A stretch of 64,000 bases of DNA from Nitrospira sp. (GTDB lineage: Bacteria; Nitrospirota; Nitrospiria; Nitrospirales; Nitrospiraceae). Made by a program: the position numbers and the translations under genes. Positions 43,589 through 54,607 of this stretch are shown in pieces. The stretch covers positions 28,301-92,300 of the forward strand of contig SPAW01000010.1 in assembly GCA_005239465.1 (NCBI GenBank). The letters run 5' to 3'. How positions within the stretch are numbered: position 1 is the stretch's first letter; every line of letters begins with the position of its first letter. Under the pieces are notes generated by a model. That model worked only from the letters and a program-made list of their open reading frames with translations. It did not search any database and was not told the origin of the DNA.

Positions 43589-44141
43589 TCCTCTAGCCAC
43601 CACTTGCAGCGAGAACCCCCGTCAACGAGTAGGGATAACCCATTTACGCGTGTTCCGGCTATCTGCGTCGGATCCAAAGAGTCCTGCCACTTCACCCCTC
43701 CCAATCTCAATTACTTGCATGCATTGCTGAAATCGTCATGGGCACTGCCTGCAGCCACTCGATCACAAGTAATTGGACTCGAACCTATTTCAGTGATGGT
43801 GATTCCCTTGTAGCCGCCGACAACCGCTCAATCGTAGGGTCCGATAAACATGCCTAGATACTGGCATCCATTGGTTCACAACAGCGGCCTGCAATGGATT
43901 GGAACATCAACCACGCGGGTAACGATCAGTTTCTAACGAGATCCGCGAAGCGGTCAGTCAACACTGTCTCAGTTTCCATGACCGTACCACAAGACGTTCG
44001 AATAACGAACTGATCAACTCCTACTATCCTAAAACATCAAACAGGGACATTCTGATGTTCCAATCCGTGAAGTGATCGTAATTCTACCCATGTGTGGTAG
44101 AGTGACGGCAGACGCTGCAGTCTTACAGCTTCGAGGCTCCT
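43589..44141. other. Gene-free region before the dioxygenase gene
   Basis: About 550 bases without a convincing gene on either strand. Contains GTTCGAATAACGAAC (43996-44010) and the inverted repeat at 44083-44101. No tRNA. Confidence 0.5.
44083..44101 (+). promoter_or_regulatory. Inverted repeat near the dioxygenase start
   Basis: TCTACC (44083-44088), seven bases, GGTAGA (44096-44101), 40 bases upstream of the gene. Operator-like symmetry only. Confidence 0.3.
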
Positions 44142-45344
44142 ATGAGATCAACGAACTTCGCTCCTCTCGACCTCTCTGTTTACGAGATTTCGCCTGAGCG
44201 AGGCTTTCTTCCTCAAGAGCCTTCTAAAGAACTGCCGGACTCCCCTGCGCTGAACTTTCTTGGGCACGAGCTGCCGAAATTGCTGAGCGCTCGGACGGTC
44301 CGGCGGTTCATCGACGAGCAACGCCAGCTATGCCCCTCCATCTCTCCAACATGGCGCACAGAGGACTATCGGGCCGCGATGCGGATTCTTTCGTTCGCCG
44401 GCCACGCGTACGTGTGGGAAGTGCCGGACCAACCGGCTGCGACAATACCACCGCAATTGGCGCAGCCCTGGTACGAGGTGGCCCAGCGGATGGGCCGGCC
44501 GCCGGTGCTCTCCTATGCGTCCTACGCCCTCGACAATTGGCGAAGGCTCGATCCGACCAAACCGATTCAACTCGACAACATCGTCCTGCTGCAGAACTTT
44601 CTCGGCGGTCAGGATGAAGAATGGTTTGTCGTGGTCCACATCCAGATCGAACGGCAAGCGGGCCCTGGGCTGGTGGGACTCCTGCGCGCGATGCGCGGTG
44701 CGGCCGAGGACAAGGAAAACGAGGTGTTGCTCGGTCTCCGATCCTTGGCAATGGAGCAAACCGCGATGCGCGACACATTGCTCCGGATGAAAGAGCGCTG
44801 TGACCCGTATGTCTACTACACCCGGGTGCGGCCGTACATCCACGGATGGAAAAACAGCCCCGCCCTCCCAAGCGGCCTCGTATACGAGGGTGTCGCGGCC
44901 TACGGCGGAGCCCCACAGCAATTCCGCGGCGAAACCGGCGCGCAAAGCTCCGTCGTGCCCTGTCTCGATGCCGGGCTAGGGATCGCCCATACCCCGGATC
45001 CGTTGACCATTTATCTACAAGAGATGCGGGACTACATGCCTTCGCGTCACCGCTCGTTTCTGCAAGTATTGGAGCAAGCCACCGATGATCTTGGCCGGTC
45101 GGTGCTCTCCGGCTATGTCCGCGATCGTAAGTTTCGCCACCCAGATCTCTGGGCTGCCTACGGCGCCTGCGTCGATCTGCTCGCCCAGTTTCGCGAGATC
45201 CACATCGGCTACGCCGACAGTTATATCCACCGCCAGCACCAAACCCACGAGAGCAACCCCACCGCCGTAGGGACAGGCGGTACACCCTTCATGCAGTACC
45301 TGCAAAAGCACCTGGACGAAACGAAGCGGGCGATCGCCGAGTAG
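44142..45344 (+). CDS. Indoleamine 2,3-dioxygenase family protein
   Basis: A 400-residue protein with IDO-superfamily landmarks in order: VRPYIHGW, GLVYEGV, PQQFRGETGAQSSVVPCLDAGLGI, YLQEMRDYMPSRHRSFL, and REIHIGYADSYIHRQ, whose His probably binds heme, then GTGGTPFMQYL. Family enzymes open the indole ring of tryptophan with O2 at a heme centre, as the first step to kynurenine. RBS GAGG lies seven bases upstream. It has no kynurenine-pathway neighbours here, so it may act on another indole or be a divergent heme oxidase. Confidence 0.87.
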   Translation: MRSTNFAPLDLSVYEISPERGFLPQEPSKELPDSPALNFLGHELPKLLSARTVRRFIDEQRQLCPSISPTWRTEDYRAAMRILSFAGHAYVWEVPDQPAATIPPQLAQPWYEVAQRMGRPPVLSYASYALDNWRRLDPTKPIQLDNIVLLQNFLGGQDEEWFVVVHIQIERQAGPGLVGLLRAMRGAAEDKENEVLLGLRSLAMEQTAMRDTLLRMKERCDPYVYYTRVRPYIHGWKNSPALPSGLVYEGVAAYGGAPQQFRGETGAQSSVVPCLDAGLGIAHTPDPLTIYLQEMRDYMPSRHRSFLQVLEQATDDLGRSVLSGYVRDRKFRHPDLWAAYGACVDLLAQFREIHIGYADSYIHRQHQTHESNPTAVGTGGTPFMQYLQKHLDETKRAIAE

Positions 45345-45400
45345 CGCAGCACCACCTGGGCGCTCGTTGACTAAGTTTCCTCAGCGGCGTATCGTTTCAC

Positions 45401-45526
45401 GCAGGATGATCAAAAAGGTCTTCCGGCAAGGCCGCAGTGAGTGAGAAGCTGAGGCGTATGTTTTTCGATACGTCGAGGCTTTGAGCGACATGAGAACGCA
45501 GCGGGAAGCCTTTTGGGACATCCTGC
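45401..45526. repeat. R2 dispersed element with inverted ends
   Basis: The ends GCAGGATGATCAAAAAGG (45401-45418) and CCTTTTGGGACATCCTGC (45509-45526) are imperfect inverted repeats. The interior has CAAGGCCGCAG and GAGAACGCAG words shared with 31133 and 63234. MITE-like. The stretch 45345-45545 holds no other feature. Confidence 0.75.
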
Positions 45527-45545
45527 TAAGAAGGGAGGGCACCAG

Positions 45546-45671
45546 ATGTCAGTCATGTGCTCCCTAGCGGTCTGCAAAGCGCAGGAAGGGATGTGCGGGC
45601 ACGAGAAGGTGATGCTGAGCGTCGCCCTGGTCGCGGCCATCGGTCTTAGCGCCTACTTCCTGATCGGCTGA
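45546..45671 (+). CDS. 41-residue Cys-rich membrane peptide
   Basis: MSVMCSLAVCKAQEGMCGHE begins a 41-residue frame with an excellent ribosome site (GGGAGG, seven bases from ATG). C5, C10, C17 and H19 form a compact potential metal or thiol site, followed by one hydrophobic helix (about 23-40) and a stop at 45669-45671. It precedes the ferritin-like/VIT1 gene by 55 bases on the same strand, so a role in iron handling is possible inference. Confidence 0.6.
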   Translation: MSVMCSLAVCKAQEGMCGHEKVMLSVALVAAIGLSAYFLIG

Positions 45672-45726
45672 CCGGAGGTATTATCCGAGCCCGTTCACCA
45701 GGCCCACCCAGGGCCGAGGTGAGGGT

Positions 45727-46719
45727 GTGTGCCGCCCCTCCTACGTCTTCACCATGGTCTCAACCTCCACCAGCCACGATCCGAAGCTCGCACAACAGCT
45801 CGTGCTCGACGAATTGTTCGATCTGTCGCTCTACAAAGCGCTCCGCGATGTGACGCAGCCGGATGTGCACCACACCCTCGATGAACTGATCAAGGTGGAA
45901 ACGTCCCACCTGGCCTTCTGGCAGAAATTCTTCGATCTCAAGCTCGACCGGCTCGATCTCGGACGGCGGGTCAAACTCTCCGTCATGATGCTGGTCTGCC
46001 GGCTCTTCGGCTCAACAGCGGTTCACCTGGTGCTCGAAGCGATCGAAGTCCACGGGGTGCGGAAATACCTGGCAATATGGCGCGAGTATCAGGGCCTTCC
46101 GCTCGGCGAAGCCTTGCGCGGCATTTTGATGGACGAGTTCAAGCACGAGGATGTGCTCGTCACGGAACTGACGAAGCGGAAGATCAACCCGGAAAGGATT
46201 CGAAATATCTTTCTGGGATTGAACGACGGCCTGGTGGAGATCCTCGGCGCGGTGAGCGGCTTCTTCGGCGCGTTCGGCAGCGCCACAATGGTGTTGATCG
46301 CCGCCTCGACAACGGCTGTCGCGGGGGCCCTCTCGATGGGCGCAGGCGCATTCTTGGCGCTGAATTCCGAGAAGGAAGTGAAGTCGACCGAGATTGCCAA
46401 GAAGATCTTCTTGGGCGAGGAATCGGAATCGAGCCCGATGGAAGAGCAACCCTTGTCGTCGGCTCTGGTGGTGGGCTCGGCCTACCTGATGGGAGCCGTC
46501 GTGCCGGTGCTGCCCGTCCTGATCGGCGCGAAGGATGCGATGTTCTCCGTCCTCACCGCGGGACTCATGGTGATCGTGGTATCGACGATCCTTTCGTTTC
46601 TCTCCGGCATGGATATCAAGCGGCGCATCGCCCTCAACCTGATCATCATCACTGTAGCCGTCAGCGTGAGCTACTGCATCGGGATGCTCGCAACGCAGTT
46701 GTGGGGAGTGTCTGTCTGA
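45727..46719 (+). CDS. Ferritin-like/VIT1 iron-manganese transporter (Er-VIT1 type)
   Basis: A 330-residue protein (321 if ATG 45754 is used). The N-terminal half is a ferritin-like four-helix diiron domain with ExxH motifs VETSHLAF and DEFKHEDV. The C-terminal half is a CCC1/VIT1 transporter domain with GLNDGLVEILGAVSGFFGA and four to five membrane helices. Rubrerythrin/erythrin-VIT fusions move Fe2+ or Mn2+ across the inner membrane and are often linked to iron storage and oxidative stress. Start choice: GTG 45727 has GAGG nearby. Confidence 0.88.
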   Translation: MCRPSYVFTMVSTSTSHDPKLAQQLVLDELFDLSLYKALRDVTQPDVHHTLDELIKVETSHLAFWQKFFDLKLDRLDLGRRVKLSVMMLVCRLFGSTAVHLVLEAIEVHGVRKYLAIWREYQGLPLGEALRGILMDEFKHEDVLVTELTKRKINPERIRNIFLGLNDGLVEILGAVSGFFGAFGSATMVLIAASTTAVAGALSMGAGAFLALNSEKEVKSTEIAKKIFLGEESESSPMEEQPLSSALVVGSAYLMGAVVPVLPVLIGAKDAMFSVLTAGLMVIVVSTILSFLSGMDIKRRIALNLIIITVAVSVSYCIGMLATQLWGVSV

Positions 46720-46758
46720 CAGGCGAAACGCAGGAGGAGCCAGCGCCGCCTGATCTGC

Positions 46759-47631
<873 letters not shown>

Positions 47632-47644
47632 GTCTCTTCCCTTC

Positions 47645-48208
47645 CTAGACCGTCACCAATCTGAATAGGTCGTCCAAGTGCGAGCTTAGCTTTATATTGT
47701 CTTCCCCTCTTGGAGTCTCTAGGAAGAACTCGGCTCCATCTCTCTTAACCCTAAAGTCTCCTGTGTCTCCAAATCGTTTGACCCGAGTAAGCTGTTTGTA
47801 AGGGATTAGAATGCATCTCTTGTTGGCTTCCCATACTTGAAGAAAGACGCATGAAAGTTTTTCGCCTTTATGACCGTTTGTTCCAAAGTTCAGAAGCTTC
47901 TCTTTAAGCGGCTTTTCAATCCTGTTCCAAGCCAGGTCCGAGTACTCTCTTTTAGGGTCAGGCACAACAATTATGCCGAGAATCGCGTGATTCTTTGTCT
48001 TTTCCTCGACCCCAATAAATATCCGTCGGCCAGGCCGAACAAAGGTTGAAACTTCCCAATCCTCCTTGGCTTCTGAGAGAAACTCAAAGCCAGCTTCACG
48101 CGAACGACGGGTTAACTCCCCGAGAATCTTTGAATAATATGGCTCTTCCTCTCCTTTGGGTCCAAGGATATCTTTGAGAGCCCTTTCACTGTCTGAGGAT
48201 AGAACCAT
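47645..48208 (-). CDS. Hypothetical protein inserted between sucC and sucD
   Basis: About 187 residues from ATG 48208 with AGGAGAGG upstream; a TTG one codon earlier is also open. The sequence is charged and soluble ([38 protein letters not shown]), with no recognised family. Its base composition is clearly more AT-rich than both flanks, and a repeat element follows it, pointing to insertion into the operon. It keeps operon-like spacing to sucD (13 bases). Confidence 0.65.
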   Translation of the reverse strand: MVLSSDSERALKDILGPKGEEEPYYSKILGELTRRSREAGFEFLSEAKEDWEVSTFVRPGRRIFIGVEEKTKNHAILGIIVVPDPKREYSDLAWNRIEKPLKEKLLNFGTNGHKGEKLSCVFLQVWEANKRCILIPYKQLTRVKRFGDTGDFRVKRDGAEFFLETPRGEDNIKLSSHLDDLFRLVTV

Positions 48209-48236
48209 CAATTCCTCTCCTACACCTTCCTTGCGG

Positions 48237-48438
48237 GATGGCCGGACCTGCCGTCGCGACTTACGCGCAGGCTCGGGTCACCGCACTTGCCGAACAGCTG
48301 CGGTGCGCGTCGCGCACGGCGAGGACTGTTCGAAGTTCCGTTGGAGCGCGCTCGGAACGGAACGAGTTCCACAGCCGAGCAGATGAGAGGCTTAGTGCGG
48401 TCGAGCCGGAGCGTCGGAGCAGCGCAGGTCCGGCCATC
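48237..48438. repeat. R1 dispersed element, copy 1, with perfect 15-bp inverted ends
   Basis: GATGGCCGGACCTGC (48237-48251) pairs exactly with GCAGGTCCGGCCATC (48424-48438). The interior core GGCTTAGTGCGGTCGAGCC and GCGAGGACTGTTCGAAGTTCC recur at 52128-52342 and, reversed, at 63312-63474. It occupies the whole spacer between the inserted gene and sucC. Confidence 0.85.
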
Positions 48439-48442
48439 CCTC

Positions 48443-49621
48443 TCACGCCGCCTTTCCCGTCAGCTTCACAATCTTTTGCGCGGCCTCCCACAAATCGTTC
48501 GCCACTTCCAGCTTCAAACCGGACTCGGCCAACAGCTTGCGCCCTTCTTCTGCGTTCGTCCCCTGCAACCGGACAACGAGCGGTACCGTAATCTTCACTT
48601 CCTTGGCTGCTTCGATCACCCCATTCGCAATGCGCTCGCACCGAACGATCCCGCCAAAAATGTTGATGAAGATGCCTTTGACGTTCGGATCTTTGAGCAG
48701 GATACGGAAGCCGGCCGCCACGGTTTCTTTCGTCGCTCCGCCGCCCACGTCCAAGAAGTTCGCAGGTTCGCTGCCTGCGAGTTTGATCACGTCCATCGTC
48801 GCCATGGCCAGGCCGGCGCCGTTCACCATGCAACCGATATTGCCATCCAACTTGACGTAGTTCAGATCGTTCGCGGTCGCTTCGATTTCCAGCGGCTCTT
48901 CCTCGTTGAGATCTCGCATCTGCTTCACATCTTGATGGCGGAATAGGCCGTTATCGTCGAACGACACCTTTCCGTCCAGTGCCACCACGGTCTTTTCTTT
49001 CGTAATGATCAGCGGATTGATCTCGACCAGCGCGCAATTCTTTTCCATGAACAGCCGGTAGAGATTCCCGAGCATCTGGATGAAGGGATTCACGACCGCC
49101 GGTTCAATAGTATTGAGTCCCAGCGCAAAGGTGATATTGCGCCCATTATAGCCCTGGAATCCGACGGCTGGATCGATCGGCTCCTTGATGATCTTTTCCG
49201 GCGTGTGGGCGGCTACCTCTTCGATTTCCATTCCGCCCTCGGTACTGGCGATGAAGACGGGCCAGCCGGAATCGCGATCCACGAGAATGCTGAGATAGAG
49301 TTCTTTCGCGATGTTGGCGCCCTCTTCGATCAAGAGCCGATGCACGACTCGACCCTTGGGACCTGTTTGGTGTGTGATGAGGGTCTTGCCGATGAGATCC
49401 TTGGCGAGCCCAGGCACCTCGGCCTTGTTCTTCGTGATCTTGACGCCGCCGGCCTTGCCTCGGCCGCCGGCATGGATCTGGGCCTTCACGACAAAGACCG
49501 GGCTATTCAGTTCGGTGGCCCAGGCCATCGCCGTTTCTGAAGACGTGATTTCTTTCCCGCGAGGAACCGGCACCCCAAATTGCGCAAACATCGACTTCGC
49601 CTGAAACTCATGAACGTTCAT
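48443..49621 (-). CDS. sucC: Succinyl-CoA synthetase, beta subunit
   Basis: A 392-residue ADP-forming beta subunit: MNVHEFQAKSMFAQFGVPV start, ATP-grasp segments HAGGRGKAGGVKI and EINPLIITKEKTVVALDGKV, and C-terminal FINIFGGIVRCERIANG CoA-ligase region. Works with SucD in the rTCA cycle. AGAGG lies upstream of ATG. Confidence 0.96.
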   Translation of the reverse strand: MNVHEFQAKSMFAQFGVPVPRGKEITSSETAMAWATELNSPVFVVKAQIHAGGRGKAGGVKITKNKAEVPGLAKDLIGKTLITHQTGPKGRVVHRLLIEEGANIAKELYLSILVDRDSGWPVFIASTEGGMEIEEVAAHTPEKIIKEPIDPAVGFQGYNGRNITFALGLNTIEPAVVNPFIQMLGNLYRLFMEKNCALVEINPLIITKEKTVVALDGKVSFDDNGLFRHQDVKQMRDLNEEEPLEIEATANDLNYVKLDGNIGCMVNGAGLAMATMDVIKLAGSEPANFLDVGGGATKETVAAGFRILLKDPNVKGIFINIFGGIVRCERIANGVIEAAKEVKITVPLVVRLQGTNAEEGRKLLAESGLKLEVANDLWEAAQKIVKLTGKAA

Positions 49622-49634
49622 CGTAACCTCTAGG

Positions 49635-49722
49635 AGCTAATGGCTGATGGCTAATAGCTTATGGCTCAGGACTGATGGCGCTCCGGCTTCCGGCCATGCG
49701 CTATCAGCAATAAGCCCTATGC
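49635..49722. repeat. Stuttering palindromic spacer (GGCTAATGGC words)
   Basis: Left arm words GCTAATGGCTGATGGCTAATAGC, right arm CATGCGCTATCAGCAATAAGCCC, imperfectly complementary. Lies between sucC and frdA with no gene. Confidence 0.6.
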
Positions 49723-49725
49723 TCT

Positions 49726-51306
49726 TTATTCCTTACGCGTGTACGCCGGCAGAATCATCGGAGAAGTGACACCGCTCAGATTCCCATGTTTCTTGGCTTC
49801 TGCACGGAACCGCTGCAGATGCTGCACTGTCAATTTCCCCTGATCCATCGATCCGACACGGGATGCCGCCGTCAGCCCCGATCGTTTGCCGTACACCATC
49901 AGGTCCAGGAGCGAATTGCCCATCAATCGGTTGCGTCCGTGCAATCCGCCGGATGCTTCGCCGGCCACAAAGAGATTCATGACGTTGGTCTCCGAGTTCG
50001 TATCGATCTTTACACCGCCGTTCTGATAGTGCAGCGTCGGATAGATCAGCACCGGATCCTTGCTGATGTCGATGCCGAATCGCTCGAACTGCAACTTCAT
50101 GGCGGGGAAGTGTTTCTCCACCGTCCCTGGTCCATGTTCCGCGTCCAAGAGCGGGATATCCAACCAGACCCCGACACGGCCCGACATCGTGCGAATACCG
50201 CGGCCTTCTTCGCACTCGCGGATGATCGAGGACGACACGACGTCGCGCGTATCGAGTTCGTTCACGAAACGTTCGCCCTTGGCATTGACCAGATGTCCGC
50301 CCTCTGAACGAATCCCTTCCGTCACGAGCGCGCCAATCAACTGCTCCGGATAGACTGCCCCTGACGGGTGGTATTGAAATGTATCGATGTGGGTCAGCTT
50401 GGCACCCATCCGATAGGAGAGGCAGAGTCCGTCACCGGTGGCGCCATAGTGATTGCTCGTCGGGAATCCTTGGATGTGCAGCCGGCCGATGCCGCCGGTC
50501 GCCAAGATGACCGACTTGGCTGCGACAACGACAAAACGGTGGTTGTCCAAGTCCTTGAAAATCGCGCCGGTACAGTGACCGTTATCATCGCTGAGCAGCT
50601 CGACCGCCGCGCAGAATTCAAGCAGCTGGATCTTTTGATTTAGGACCTCGTCCTTGAGCACCCGCATAATCTCCAGACCCGTGTAGTCGGAGCAGGTCAA
50701 GAGCCGCGGTTTGGAACTGCCACCGCCTTTCTTTACGTGGAGGTTGCCGTCAGCTTGCCGGTCGAACAGGACACCCAGTTCGATCAGCCACTTTGCAATC
50801 GAAGGGCCTTCTTCGACCATCACCTTGAGCAGGTCATGGTCGTTCTGCATGTGGCCGCCCTTCAGCGTGTCGATGAAATGGGTGACCGGAGAATCTTCGG
50901 GCGCGACGGAGATCTGCATTCCACCTTGCGCCATGACACTGTTGGAATCACCAAGCCGAAGTTTTGTCGCCAGAATCACCTTGGCCCCAGCCCCATGCGC
51001 ACGCAACGCCGCCGCGCAGCCAGCCCCTCCGCCACCGACCACCAACACATCCGTCGTATAATGGGGCGTCAGATCGACGTCGTCCGTGATGGGACTGTCG
51101 CCTTCGAGCAACGTCGCCAGTTCAACGACGGTCTTCTCGTCGGCATTGGGACCAAATCGAATGGGGCGATACGCGCTCTCGCGGTAATCGGGGTGATACT
51201 TGTGAATCAGCTGATCGCGATCGGCAGGAGAAAATTTTGGAAAGGTCTCCTTGCGCCTGGCATCCCGAGTTTTGTGTACGATTTGTTGGAGTGCGTGAAT
51301 GTCCAT
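49726..51306 (-). CDS. frdA: Fumarate reductase/succinate dehydrogenase flavoprotein subunit
   Basis: A 526-residue FAD subunit: dinucleotide loop VLVVGGGGAGCAAALRA (about 87-103), HPSGAV, GRVGVWLDIPLL, HYQNGGVKIDTNSETNVMNLFVAGE and RLMGNSLLDLMVYG. In the reductive TCA cycle it reduces fumarate to succinate. It lacks the usual first residues ahead of the FAD loop that mark typical SdhA, having a longer N-terminal arm of about 85 residues. No membrane anchor subunit gene is visible in the window, so the electron donor is uncertain. Confidence 0.93.
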   Translation of the reverse strand: MDIHALQQIVHKTRDARRKETFPKFSPADRDQLIHKYHPDYRESAYRPIRFGPNADEKTVVELATLLEGDSPITDDVDLTPHYTTDVLVVGGGGAGCAAALRAHGAGAKVILATKLRLGDSNSVMAQGGMQISVAPEDSPVTHFIDTLKGGHMQNDHDLLKVMVEEGPSIAKWLIELGVLFDRQADGNLHVKKGGGSSKPRLLTCSDYTGLEIMRVLKDEVLNQKIQLLEFCAAVELLSDDNGHCTGAIFKDLDNHRFVVVAAKSVILATGGIGRLHIQGFPTSNHYGATGDGLCLSYRMGAKLTHIDTFQYHPSGAVYPEQLIGALVTEGIRSEGGHLVNAKGERFVNELDTRDVVSSSIIRECEEGRGIRTMSGRVGVWLDIPLLDAEHGPGTVEKHFPAMKLQFERFGIDISKDPVLIYPTLHYQNGGVKIDTNSETNVMNLFVAGEASGGLHGRNRLMGNSLLDLMVYGKRSGLTAASRVGSMDQGKLTVQHLQRFRAEAKKHGNLSGVTSPMILPAYTRKE

Positions 51307-51316
51307 GATTCAGATG

Positions 51317-51394
51317 TTACAAGTGGGAAAGTTGAAAGTTACAAGTTCGGGAGAAGGCCGATCAACTTGACCACTTTCACACTTTCCAACTTGC
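51317..51394. repeat. Stuttering palindromic spacer (AAGTTGAAAG words)
   Basis: Left arm TACAAGTGGGAAAGTTGAAAGT pairs imperfectly with ACTTTCACACTTTCCAACTTGC on the right. Spacer between frdA and frdB, gene-free. Confidence 0.65.
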
Positions 51395-52105
51395 TCACTT
51401 CACTGCGGCACAGTGATCGGCCAGTTCCTTCTCGTTCATCTTGAGGATCTTCTTCCACTCATCATCGAAGCGCCCGTCCTGGATTTCCTTAATGCGTGTA
51501 TACAATCCTAACGGCTTCTCTGTGAAATGCGCGCCTTGCGCGCGGCTCACATAGAGCGCCACCAGATTGGGCGCAATGTCGGCGATACAGACCGGCACAC
51601 ACATGCCGCACATCACACAGTCCATGAACATTTCCGAGACGCTCTTGAAGTCGCCGAACACGGCTTTCCACACGCCTTCGCGCACATCGATCTTCTGCGG
51701 GCAGGCTTCCGTGCAGGCGTTGCAATTCCGACAGAGCGGCGCTTCGGGATAGAGATTGAACAAATCCTGCTTGGGATCTTTCAGTGTCTGAATGTCGTAG
51801 AGCGCCTTGCGAGCGGGGAACGGCGGCATGATGGTGAAAGACATGCCGTCCTGCACGGCCGTTTGGCAGGCCAAGCAGGTTCTCACCTTGGGGTCGTCTT
51901 TGGTTCGGTAGTAGGTCGCGCAGGCACCGCAGAACCCACCCAAACAGCCGGCTCCCCGCACGACTTCTTGGCCCGTGTACCACAGGGCCTTGATGACAGT
52001 GATGCCTTCCGGCACTTCGTACTTTTTGCCAGAGATTTCGACCGAGACCATCCGAGGCTTCAGAACCTCAAGTTGATCAATGACGTTGGTGTCTTCTTGT
52101 GCCAT
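51395..52105 (-). CDS. frdB: Fumarate reductase iron-sulfur subunit
   Basis: About 236 residues from ATG 52105 with GGAGG upstream; the longer frame start is not supported. N-terminal [2Fe-2S] domain ligands in GAGCLGGFCGACATYY and CLAC; C-terminal two-cluster ferredoxin part with CRNCNACTEACPQ and CVMCGMCVPVCIADI. Passes electrons to FrdA. The pairing of an SdhB-like protein without SdhC/D suggests a soluble or separately anchored complex. Confidence 0.93.
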   Translation of the reverse strand: MAQEDTNVIDQLEVLKPRMVSVEISGKKYEVPEGITVIKALWYTGQEVVRGAGCLGGFCGACATYYRTKDDPKVRTCLACQTAVQDGMSFTIMPPFPARKALYDIQTLKDPKQDLFNLYPEAPLCRNCNACTEACPQKIDVREGVWKAVFGDFKSVSEMFMDCVMCGMCVPVCIADIAPNLVALYVSRAQGAHFTEKPLGLYTRIKEIQDGRFDDEWKKILKMNEKELADHCAAVK

Positions 52106-52127
52106 CCTCTTCCACCTCCCCCTCACC

Positions 52128-52342
52128 AAGGGCTGGTCGCTGAACCGCCTTGCGACTTGCGCAGAGGCTCGGGCCCCGCACTCGCCAAAACGCTGCGGTC
52201 CGGATCATCCGGACCGCGAGGACTGTGTGAAGTTCTACCCCGCGTGGCGAAGGGTAGAACGAGTTCCGCAGCGGAGCAGCGTGCGGCTTAGTGCGGTCGA
52301 GCCGCCGCGCCGGAGCAGGGCCGGCTCAGTGCTCCAGCCCTT
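52128..52342. repeat. R1 dispersed element, copy 2
   Basis: Ends AAGGGCTGG (52128-52136) and CCAGCCCTT (52334-52342) are inverted. The interior shares GCGAGGACTGTGTGAAGTTC, GAACGAGTTCCGCAG and GGCTTAGTGCGGTCGAGCC with copy 1. It fills the spacer between icd and frdB. Confidence 0.85.
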
Positions 52343-52351
52343 CCCTCCATT

Positions 52352-54607
<2,256 letters not shown>

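Noticed and set aside
43740..43800. Minus-strand GGTTCGAGTCC resembling a tRNA T-arm
   Set aside because: No acceptor or anticodon stem can be built around it, and the T-stem itself mispairs.
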